Shown here: piece after piece, positions 26,425-33,324 of the stretch
Numbering within the stretch: position 1 is the stretch's first letter
How the letters are laid out: each line of letters opens with the position of its first letter
DNA from: GCA-2770975 sp050248915
GTDB lineage: Bacteria; Cyanobacteriota; Sericytochromatia; UBA7694
Assembly: GCA_050248915.1 (NCBI GenBank)
Contig: JBFWRL010000029.1
Span: 1 to 42,174 of the forward strand
Length of the DNA stretch: 42,174 nucleotides
Direction: 5' to 3'
Notes under the pieces: model-generated
Told to the model about the DNA's origin: nothing
The model's input: the letters and a program-made list of their open reading frames with translations, nothing else
The model's database searches: none
Program-made: the position numbers and the translations under genes

Positions 26425-26737
26425 ACCATACCTCCAGAACTTTTTCTGATCAGACCGCAGCTCAAACAGGCAGACTGAAAACAAACCAAGTTTAAAAATG
26501 CCCAAAGGGAACAATAGCGGTTAATATCAATTCCTGGCTTTGACAATGAATTTAGTTTTCTTTATTGTAACCAAAATATGTCTGGGGGCCTTGAGCAAAA
26601 GGATGATTTCAAATACAGGCAATTGTAGTTCTGGAGAGACTCAAACCTAGCATACCCATTGAAAAAAGGCTATTGTTATGGAATGTTGCTCCCTGGTAAG
26701 CAATACCCATCAACACTGAAGCGGTTGGAAGCCTGTG
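26425..26737. other. 313-base divergent intergenic region
   Basis: It separates the helical-repeat gene from the acyltransferase gene. It contains the ribosome-binding site of the former, a promoter-like pair for the latter at 26540-26568, and a leader of about 160 bases. Within that leader GCATACCCAT (26648-26657) recurs as GCAATACCCAT near 26699-26709, and TTGCT/AGCAA form a small inverted repeat. No gene was found. Confidence 0.5.
26540..26568 (+). promoter_or_regulatory. promoter for the acyltransferase gene
   Basis: A perfect TTGACA (26540-26545) is followed after 17 bases by TATTGT (26563-26568). The predicted transcript would have a leader of about 160 bases. Confidence 0.5.
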
Positions 26738-27886
26738 ATGAAAGAAAATAATACGGTTTCCCAAACGCAGTGGCCCAAACATCTCTATGCCTTGGATGTC
26801 TCCCGAGGATTTGCGGCACTGGCTGTCATTCTCTGGCATTGGCAGCATTTTGCCTACCAAGGCCATGTCCTGCCCGAGAATTTTCAGCGCGAAAGCCAAC
26901 CGCTCTACGGCCCTTTGCGCCTGTGGTACGAGAACGGTCTTTTGGGCGTGGATTATTTTTTTCTGCTCTCGGGGTTTATTTTTTTCTGGTTGTATGGCCC
27001 TGCAATTAAAAATAAAGCCATCACAGCTTGGGAATTTGGCCTGCAGCGCTTTTCACGGCTGTATCCCCTGCATTTTGTGACCTTATTGGCCGTTGCTGGC
27101 TTACAAGCGCTGTATATTTCGCGAGAGCAGAGGTCTTTTGTCTACCCCTTTAACGATCTCTATCATTTTTTACTCAATCTGGGGTTTGCCTCACAATGGG
27201 GCTTTCAGCGGGGTTGGTCCTTTAATGCCCCGATTTGGTCTGTCTCGATTGAAGTGCTGTTGTATGGGGTCTTCTTTATCACAGCCCTGCTGGGCCGGGG
27301 GGGCTGGCGCTTCTGCCTGTCTGTTTCTGTTGCGGCGTTTGGGCTGAGTTTGGCGCTGCACAACGAAATCTTGGGGGGGCTGGCTTTGTTTTTTCTGGGG
27401 GGCCTGGTCTTTCATGCCACCACCTGGCTCAGCCAGCAATCCCCCAGATACAGGCGCCTGATCTTTGGTTTGGCTCTCTTTTCTTGGTGTTGTGTGCTGC
27501 TGGACTGTTACGTACTGCACCTCAGTCAGGCGCTCGGGGAATCTGGCCTGCTGGGAAAGCTTGTTTTAAAAGGTTTTCCCAGGTATCTGCTTTTTCCGTT
27601 GACGGTGTGCAGTCTGGCGTTGCTCGAAATCGAGAGAGGCCCCTTCTTAAAGCCCTTTGCCTGGATCGGAGAGATCACCTACGCCTCTTATTTGCTGCAT
27701 TTTCCCCTGCAAATGGTGTTGGGGCTGGCCGTCAGTTTTGGGCTTTTAAATGCCCATTTTTATCTAAACCCGATCGCGCTCTTGGCTTTTTTTGCGGTGC
27801 TGATTCCGCTCTCTTATCTGACCTTTATTGGGTTTGAGCGCCCGATGCAAAACATCATCCGGCGCACAACCCGCAGAGCGAAATAA
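26738..27886 (+). CDS. acyltransferase-3 family membrane protein
   Basis: This matches the acyltransferase-3 (OafA/NodX/WecH) family of integral membrane O-acyltransferases, which acetylate or acylate sugars of surface polysaccharides. Seen are LDVSRGFAALAVILWHWQHF near the N-terminus, with the R-G pair and catalytic-type His, then YFFLLSGFIFF, a FSRLYPLHFVTL segment, and about ten membrane helices up to a YASYLLHFPLQM motif near residue 315. The ATG at 26738 is preferred over the GTG directly before it, with GGAAG upstream. The 3' end abuts a truncated minus-strand gene at about 27887. Confidence 0.88.
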   Translation: MKENNTVSQTQWPKHLYALDVSRGFAALAVILWHWQHFAYQGHVLPENFQRESQPLYGPLRLWYENGLLGVDYFFLLSGFIFFWLYGPAIKNKAITAWEFGLQRFSRLYPLHFVTLLAVAGLQALYISREQRSFVYPFNDLYHFLLNLGFASQWGFQRGWSFNAPIWSVSIEVLLYGVFFITALLGRGGWRFCLSVSVAAFGLSLALHNEILGGLALFFLGGLVFHATTWLSQQSPRYRRLIFGLALFSWCCVLLDCYVLHLSQALGESGLLGKLVLKGFPRYLLFPLTVCSLALLEIERGPFLKPFAWIGEITYASYLLHFPLQMVLGLAVSFGLLNAHFYLNPIALLAFFAVLIPLSYLTFIGFERPMQNIIRRTTRRAK

Positions 27887-28097
27887 AACCAATTTTGGCC
27901 ATTGCTGCACTTATTTTTTGGGGGCTCAGAAAAAGAGGGGGAACCATATCCAGAGCTCCCAAGCGGTAAGCATCCTGGGTATAAACAGAGACAACGGCTC
28001 CTCCCACCAAAACAATGGAGATGCCTTCACCTTCTAAGTGTTTGGAGACATAGCACCAAAGCTCTTCGACCCTGCACTGAGAAAGATTATTTGTCAT
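27855..28097 (-). pseudogene. truncated nucleotidyltransferase-like gene
   Basis: The first 70 residues resemble the start of a nucleotidyltransferase-fold (AbiEii/DUF6036-like) protein: VEELWCYVSKHLEGEGISIVLVGGAVVSVYT, split over residues 10-40, then a LGALDMV stretch where such proteins have GDLDFV, so one acidic residue is lost. Homologues I recall continue for another 100 or more residues. Here the similarity stops at AKIGF (about 27888), where the acyltransferase stop codon lies. The last ten codons are simply antisense to that gene. It overlaps the winged-helix gene by 11 bases, as in intact regulator-nucleotidyltransferase pairs. I take it as a remnant left by a deletion. Confidence 0.6.
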
Positions 28098-28449
28098 CTG
28101 GTTTTGACTTAACAGACACGTTCACTTTTTTACCCGGCTTACGTGGGCGGCGGCGGATCTCTAAAAACCGCTTTTTTTCCTCGTTGGGGAGTGCGTCATA
28201 AAAGCGCTTGACCAACGCCATAAAGGGTCGGGTTAAAAAGTTTTTGAGGTGGTATTGGTAAATTCGGGTTGTGCCCAGTCTTTCAGAAACGAAAATCCCT
28301 GCCCGTTCATAGCGTTCGAGCTGCTTCTGCACCTGACTCACAGAGATCTCAAAATCATGGGCAATGGCTGAAGCATAGGTTTTCCCATAATGATGAAGAT
28401 GCAAAAATAGCCGCATGGCAGTGGGACTGCCTAAAATAGTGTCTAACAT
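28087..28449 (-). CDS. winged-helix transcriptional regulator
   Basis: The first 75 residues form a winged helix: TAMRLFLHLHHYGKTYASAIAHDF, then a recognition helix ISVSQVQKQLERYERAG and a wing IFVSERLGTTRIYQYHL. This resembles ArsR/MarR-like regulators. The C-terminus is basic (RRRPRKPGKKV). It is followed with overlap by the truncated nucleotidyltransferase, so it was probably the regulator or antitoxin half of a two-gene unit. It is divergent from the PIN toxin-antitoxin pair. No ribosome-binding site is evident before the ATG. Confidence 0.78.
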   Translation of the reverse strand: MLDTILGSPTAMRLFLHLHHYGKTYASAIAHDFEISVSQVQKQLERYERAGIFVSERLGTTRIYQYHLKNFLTRPFMALVKRFYDALPNEEKKRFLEIRRRPRKPGKKVNVSVKSKPDDK

Positions 28450-28490
28450 ATTTTTTGTTCAAGTCATTTCGAATATTTCGATTAAAATGT

Positions 28491-28521
28491 TATGATACGG
28501 ACGAACAGCTATCAAGTATCA
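28491..28521 (+). promoter_or_regulatory. promoter and inverted repeat upstream of the antitoxin gene
   Basis: TATGAT (28491-28496) fits a -10 box. TGATAC (28493-28498) and GTATCA (28516-28521) are perfect complements 17 bases apart, spanning the predicted transcription start. This is the layout of an autoregulated toxin-antitoxin operator. Confidence 0.45.
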
Positions 28522-28545
28522 TTGTGAATATTGAGAGGGATGAGT

Positions 28546-29007
28546 ATGACAGGTGCCCTTGCTGAATTGATGAAGCCGACCGAAGCTGAATCTCAACAGG
28601 CCAAAGAGACCGGTCGTCTCTTGGCTCGTCTCCTGCCTAAGCACTCAGAAGATCTCCAACTCCAAGCAACGGATGTTCAGGGACAGAAACAAGCGATTCT
28701 TTTGCCTGCCTCAGCTGTCAAATTCCTGGTTGCTCTGCTTGCTGAGATGGCTCAAGGCCATGCGGTTACACTGGTTCCCTATCATGCAGAATTGACAACC
28801 CAACAAGCAGCGGATTTTTTAAATGTTTCGAGGCCCTATCTGGTGAAACTCCTTGAAAGAGGGGAAATGCCCTTTCATAAAACGGGCAAGCATCGCCGGA
28901 TCCGCTTTGAGGATCTTCTTGTTTATCAGCAGAAGCTGAGAGAGGCCCGCTCACAAGCCTTAGATCAGCTAACAGCTGAAGCCCAAGAGCTGGATCTCGG
29001 ATACTGA
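28546..29007 (+). CDS. excisionase-type antitoxin of a PIN toxin pair
   Basis: Residues about 82-132 form an excisionase-like HTH: LTTQQAADFLNVSRPYLVKLLERGEMPFH, split, then KTGKHRRIRFEDLLVYQQ. The first 80 residues are helical and probably hold the toxin-neutralising part, the reverse order from many antitoxins but usual for this type. GAGAGG lies seven bases before the ATG at 28546, which is why I prefer it to earlier in-frame starts. The toxin gene starts six bases after the stop. As in other type II systems, the protein should bind its own promoter and the toxin. Confidence 0.85.
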   Translation: MTGALAELMKPTEAESQQAKETGRLLARLLPKHSEDLQLQATDVQGQKQAILLPASAVKFLVALLAEMAQGHAVTLVPYHAELTTQQAADFLNVSRPYLVKLLERGEMPFHKTGKHRRIRFEDLLVYQQKLREARSQALDQLTAEAQELDLGY

Positions 29008-29013
29008 ATTTGA

Positions 29014-29580
29014 GTGGCTTTTTCAGTTTTATTTGATGCCTGTGTCTTTTTCCCTGCTCCGTTGCGGGATTTTTTACTGACTTTGGCAGAAACCGAGCTG
29101 TTTCGAGCCAGGTGGACAGATCAGATTCACGAAGAATGGACCCGGAATTTGCTTCTGCGAAGGCCAGATTTGAATCCTGAACGCCTCAAACAGACCTGCC
29201 GGACAATGAATCAATTCTTCCCGGATTCTCTGATCGAAGGGTATGAAGATTTGATTCCCAATCTGACCCTTCCGGATCAGAACGACCGCCATGTCCTGGC
29301 CGCTGCAATTCGGGGCAGCTGTGAAATCATTGTGACCCTCAATCTGAAGGATTTTCCGCTATCCGTCTTAAATGAATATGATATCGAAGCCCAACATCCT
29401 GACGATTTTGTACTCAATACCATGGAGCTGGGAATGAATTCTGTGCTCTCAGCGATAAGAAAACAGCGTGCCCGACTCAAAAATCCCCCTAAAACCGCAG
29501 AAGAATATTTAGAAACCTTGGAACGACAGGGCTTACCCATGACTTATCAGAGGCAGAAAGGCTATGTTGAGCTGATTTAA
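29014..29580 (+). CDS. PIN-domain toxin (VapC-like ribonuclease)
   Basis: The product is a PIN-domain protein of 188 residues. The fold's acidic residues are visible: D8 in VLFDACVF, E40/E41 in IHEEW, D91 in PDQNDRHVLAAAI, and D113 in TLNLKDF. These coordinate metal for RNA cleavage in VapC-type toxins. It is longer than typical VapC (about 130-140), with a C-terminal helical extension (SAIRKQRARLKNPPKTAEEYLETL). The start is GTG, six bases after the antitoxin stop, with no strong ribosome-binding site, so translation is probably coupled. Its stop shares TTAA with the convergent lipoprotein gene. Confidence 0.87.
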   Translation: MAFSVLFDACVFFPAPLRDFLLTLAETELFRARWTDQIHEEWTRNLLLRRPDLNPERLKQTCRTMNQFFPDSLIEGYEDLIPNLTLPDQNDRHVLAAAIRGSCEIIVTLNLKDFPLSVLNEYDIEAQHPDDFVLNTMELGMNSVLSAIRKQRARLKNPPKTAEEYLETLERQGLPMTYQRQKGYVELI

Positions 29581-30755
29581 TCCTCACTGAAGGGCGAAAT
29601 CTGACGAATGAGCTGATTGCCTTTATCTGCAACTAAGAGAAGTCCCCTTTGATCAAGAGTTAGCCCCCAAGGTTCATTCAAGGAAGCTAAATCACCTCGG
29701 CACTTGTCTCTTGGAGGACAGGTAGAACGTCCAACCAAGCTGATCAGCTCAGTTCTGTCGGCGCTTAATTTAAAAATCTGGTGACTAAAAGAATCTGAAA
29801 TATATAAAATGTCATTTTTATCCACAGCAATCCCTGTTGGCTGACTGAATGGCGAAGGATAGCCTTTGGGGTTTGTTTTTAAACCAGGGGCAATGACTGT
29901 GACAACCTCTCTATTTCTGGTAATTTTTCGGAGGCTACGATTACCGGAGTCTGTCACATAAATTTCGCCTTTCGTGTTAATAGCCAAACCAATTGGGGAG
30001 TCAAAACGGGCGTCAAGGCCTTTACCATCTTTGAGACCTCTTTCCTTTTGAGCAGAACCCACAAACGTTGTTAATACACCTTGCTCAATCTTGCGAATAC
30101 AATGATTGTCTGTATCCGCAATGAAAATGACACCATCTTCATTAATCACAATTCCTTGTGGGGCTTTGAGTTGAGCGGGTTCTCCTTCAAGTTTCAGTAC
30201 GGGTGTTTTTACCTCTACAACTTCGTCAGAAGTATTCGAAGAATTTAAATACCTAATTTGTTTTGAAAGAATGGAGGTACGTGCTGTATCTGGACCTAAG
30301 ACAATGATGATATCGTTATCTTTATCTATGGCCAGAGTTGGGACAATATCCCGTGGTTTTATGTACCCACCCCCAAAATCTCCTGGTCTCTTGGTATTGG
30401 TGAGTATCTTTGCAAATCCAGTTGATGGTAAAGTTTTTGTATCCCCATTTTCCAAATCTATTTGATAAACAATGTCTGAGCGTTCTCCCCCAACTGTGGA
30501 ATAGAGTTTATTGTCCTTATCTAAAGCAATCCATGTTGGTTTTTCTAAGGACTGATTGGTCTTTAAAGCTGTTATATTTACTTTATCCGCCCGCATCAAA
30601 TGACTCTCAACCCATTGATTGCGAGCAGTAGGTACTAACAAGGAATAAGGGTGTTTCTGTACTGCGAATTTTTCTTCATTTAAATTGATGCTGCACGCCA
30701 ATAAACCACTGAATAATGAGAATAAACCCATCCATTTGAATAAGTGAAATGGCAT
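29577..30755 (-). CDS. NHL-repeat lipoprotein
   Basis: A lipoprotein signal is clear: a hydrophobic core and lipobox LLA-C21. The mature protein is a beta-propeller of NHL repeats, with blades such as PQGIVINEDGVIFIADTDNH, then CIRKI, PIGLAINTKGEIYVTDSGNR, PTGIAVDKNDILYISDSFSH and PWGLTLDQRGLLLVADKGNQ. NHL propellers usually bind proteins or sugars and are not normally enzymes. It should be lipid-anchored in the envelope; LspA is encoded in this window. The DNA is visibly more AT-rich than genes on its right, which suggests recent acquisition. It lies 14 bases downstream of the HTH/NDT-like gene. Confidence 0.88.
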   Translation of the reverse strand: MPFHLFKWMGLFSLFSGLLACSINLNEEKFAVQKHPYSLLVPTARNQWVESHLMRADKVNITALKTNQSLEKPTWIALDKDNKLYSTVGGERSDIVYQIDLENGDTKTLPSTGFAKILTNTKRPGDFGGGYIKPRDIVPTLAIDKDNDIIIVLGPDTARTSILSKQIRYLNSSNTSDEVVEVKTPVLKLEGEPAQLKAPQGIVINEDGVIFIADTDNHCIRKIEQGVLTTFVGSAQKERGLKDGKGLDARFDSPIGLAINTKGEIYVTDSGNRSLRKITRNREVVTVIAPGLKTNPKGYPSPFSQPTGIAVDKNDILYISDSFSHQIFKLSADRTELISLVGRSTCPPRDKCRGDLASLNEPWGLTLDQRGLLLVADKGNQLIRQISPFSED

Positions 30756-30769
30756 GTCAGCCCCCTATT

Positions 30770-32749
30770 TCAAGCAAAGTACTGCGTCCAAAAGGCGTTG
30801 GTCAGCAGGCGGTTCTTGGAGATCACCCGCAGCGTGCTGCCGGTGTGTTTTTCGATCAGGCGGTAGTTTTGGGGCTCGACTTTGAGCTCGGTTTCGAGGG
30901 TGTTGGTCAGCAATTGCTCCAACATGCGCGTGCAGGCCTCAGCTGAGCGCACAACCAAAATGCCATTGAGCACCCCCGAAGAGAGGATCACCTGCAAGGC
31001 CAGCGGGTGCACCTCTTTAAAGGTATGTGCCCGGCGTTCAAAGAAGAGTGCCGCCTGCACCAGTTTTTCAATCAAGACCCCGCGCAGATTCTCAGGCGGC
31101 AGAGGCCGGTTGTCGGGGCGCGAGCGCAGGGTCAATTCATCGAGCCAGCTGCGGGCCTGGGCCTGGCTCTCGGGGTCGAGGTCTTTGAGTTCCCCGTAGA
31201 GGTCAAAATCCGCCCAATGCTGTTCAACCAGCTCAGCCAGGGCCTGTGGGGCCAATTTTTGCAATTGGCTGGTTAATATTTTACCCACCATGCCCTGCCG
31301 GTCGAGATCTTCGTCCTGTTCGAGCTTTAAGTCTTGCATCCAGACCCGCAGCGAATGTTCATGTTCGCGCATCAGAGACTCGCTGTTGATGCCCTCGGCC
31401 GCCGAAAAGAGGCGGGGCACATAGACAATCACCGGTTTGCCCTGGCCCAACGCCACCGAGGCCTCGGAGTCTTTGCCAAAGGTATCGCCTTTTTGGGCCA
31501 TATAAATGGTCAAACTGGCGCGTTTGAGCATCAGGGCCTCGACCAGGCCTTTGGCGACGCGGTCGGAGATCCACGAGAGGGTGGGGTTAAAATAGCGCAG
31601 GTGCAAAGGGGCGATGCGGGCATCGTTAAAGATCGTTTCGACAAAGGTGTTCACCGAGATAAAATCTGCCCGCTCACGCATGGAGGTGGCGATGTAGACA
31701 TCCATAAAGGGCTCGGTGAGATAAGCTGAGAGATTTTGCTGGCCCATTTCTTGGGTCTCTTCGATCCGCGCCAGGTCTTCGTCTTCGGGAGCCAGCCGGG
31801 CGGCCTCGCGCCGCACTTCGTCGGGGTCAACCTTGTTAAACAGGGTCTCTTCGATTTCGAGATCGGAATCAAATTTGCGCAAGAGCGTCTGAATTTTGTG
31901 CAGTTTTTTGCTGGCAAAGAGCAAAATGCTTTTATTGGCGTCTTGTTCAATCCAGGCTGCCAACTCCAATAATTTGCTGTGCAATTCGTGGCGTTCACGG
32001 TTTTCGCGGCGCACGCGCTCAGCCGAGATATACCCCAAATCGTCGAGGCGTTCGCGGGCAATGGGGCGAATCGTCTCAAAAGGCCGGCGCAGGGTATACA
32101 TCGTGCGGCTGATGGTTTCGAGGGGGGCCAAGGCATCGGCCAAGGCCACTTCTTCACAATTGGAGAGCGTTTTATAAGCCTTGCGAAAGGAGCCATAAAT
32201 GCGAATCGCCGTGGTCTGAAAGCGGCGTACCCGCTCTTCAAATTGGGCCACCGAGGCAAAATTGCTCTGGCCAAGAAAACGGCGATAAAAAGCCGGGGTC
32301 ACGCTGCGCTCACCGTAAAAGGTCAGCAGGGCGTTAAAATGGGCGTGGGCCTGCACCATGCTCATCTGCACCTGGGCATCGAGTACATACTCGCTGATTA
32401 CCTCGATCAACATGCCCTGTGAGAGTGGGTCGAGGGTTTCGAGATTCAGGCTTTTGCCGAGCATTTCTGCCAGGGCCGCCTCAAAGGCAATGGCACTGAG
32501 ATAGTGATCGTGGGTGACCACCCGCCAATCGGGATCTTCACCCATGTCCAAGACATCCGCCAAGCTGCTCAGGTCTTCGGGGCTGGGCATGCGTCGTCCC
32601 TGTTCCAGGAGGGTAATCACGTTGCGGCTGCGGCCCATCTGATCGGCCAATTTGTTCTGGGTCAAATTGTTGCGCAGGCGGTATTTCAGTACAATGTCTC
32701 CAATCCGACGGATGCCGGGCTGGATCTCTTCGGGACCGTGTTCAGCCAT
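30770..32749 (-). CDS. XRE-type HTH protein with a nucleoside-deoxyribosyltransferase/TIR-like domain
   Basis: Residues 15-70 are an XRE/Cro-type HTH (LTQNKLADQMGRSRNVITLLEQG, split). A helical region reaches to about 340. Residues 348-445 resemble a nucleoside 2-deoxyribosyltransferase/TIR-like Rossmann fold: DVYIATSMRERADF, then RYFNPTLS, then DSE429ASVALGQGKPVIVYVP. The E-x7-GKPV spacing equals that of the catalytic Glu and following loop in these enzymes, which cleave N-glycosidic bonds. A final helical domain (about 530-659) is unrecognised. Possible roles are a nucleotide- or NAD-sensing regulator, or a self-controlled NAD-cleaving defence effector. Base composition is that of the chromosome. 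The start has only a weak AAGAAG upstream. Confidence 0.75.
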   Translation of the reverse strand: MAEHGPEEIQPGIRRIGDIVLKYRLRNNLTQNKLADQMGRSRNVITLLEQGRRMPSPEDLSSLADVLDMGEDPDWRVVTHDHYLSAIAFEAALAEMLGKSLNLETLDPLSQGMLIEVISEYVLDAQVQMSMVQAHAHFNALLTFYGERSVTPAFYRRFLGQSNFASVAQFEERVRRFQTTAIRIYGSFRKAYKTLSNCEEVALADALAPLETISRTMYTLRRPFETIRPIARERLDDLGYISAERVRRENRERHELHSKLLELAAWIEQDANKSILLFASKKLHKIQTLLRKFDSDLEIEETLFNKVDPDEVRREAARLAPEDEDLARIEETQEMGQQNLSAYLTEPFMDVYIATSMRERADFISVNTFVETIFNDARIAPLHLRYFNPTLSWISDRVAKGLVEALMLKRASLTIYMAQKGDTFGKDSEASVALGQGKPVIVYVPRLFSAAEGINSESLMREHEHSLRVWMQDLKLEQDEDLDRQGMVGKILTSQLQKLAPQALAELVEQHWADFDLYGELKDLDPESQAQARSWLDELTLRSRPDNRPLPPENLRGVLIEKLVQAALFFERRAHTFKEVHPLALQVILSSGVLNGILVVRSAEACTRMLEQLLTNTLETELKVEPQNYRLIEKHTGSTLRVISKNRLLTNAFWTQYFA

Positions 32750-32858
32750 GATCTGCTTCTTTGCTCGTTTGTTTTCAAGATTAAAATTTCTTGCAGCTTA
32801 ACACAGATAAAACCTTCAACCAAGACACCTGCAGGCTTCGCGCCCGATCTCACCCCAA

Positions 32859-32886
32859 TTGGAAATTCAGACAGACGGTGTATAAT
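32859..32886 (+). promoter_or_regulatory. promoter placing transcription start on the ATG (leaderless)
   Basis: TTGGAA (32859-32864), 16 bases, then a perfect TATAAT (32881-32886). The ATG of the next gene begins seven bases after the -10 box, exactly where transcription should begin. Confidence 0.55.
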
Positions 32887-32892
32887 TGAGGG

Positions 32893-33285
32893 ATGAGTTA
32901 TGGACAGGATTTTGGCTACGGAACCGCCAGTGATCGCGGTCTGTTGTATTATTTGATTTTCCCGATGGACGTCTGGGGAAAACACCACCTTGACCCGGAA
33001 TACCAGGTCTTCAGCGAACAAAAACGCTATGAAATCTGGCCGATTTTCATTTTTTTGATGCCGGCCGTGGTCTTGGCTGCAGGCATGTTACTCGATTTGG
33101 GCCTGTTTTCAGCCCTGTTTTTTTATGGTCTGGAAGGCCTGCTCTTGGCTGCTGTGTGCAAATTTTATGCCCAATTGGACGATTTGGGTTATGTCTTTGA
33201 CTTGGCCTTAAATTTTTGGCTGTCTTTTCTGGTTTTGAGCTTGGTATTTTTGGTGATTTTTGCTGTTATTGGGATTTTTCTCTAA
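32893..33285 (+). CDS. small membrane protein, possibly leaderless
   Basis: I recognise no family. The N-terminal 45 residues are soluble and aromatic-rich (MSYGQDFGYGTASDRGLLYYLIF). Three hydrophobic segments follow (about 49-68, 70-92 and 105-130), ending at the C-terminus. The ATG has GAGGG directly against it, too close to serve as a ribosome-binding site, and the promoter predicts an mRNA starting at the ATG itself. No better start was found downstream. It is divergent from the HTH/NDT-like gene and 39 bases before the DUF3370 gene. Confidence 0.65.
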   Translation: MSYGQDFGYGTASDRGLLYYLIFPMDVWGKHHLDPEYQVFSEQKRYEIWPIFIFLMPAVVLAAGMLLDLGLFSALFFYGLEGLLLAAVCKFYAQLDDLGYVFDLALNFWLSFLVLSLVFLVIFAVIGIFL

Positions 33286-33324
33286 AAGCGCTTAATAGAT
33301 GGTAGAACAAAGGTAGAATCAAGG

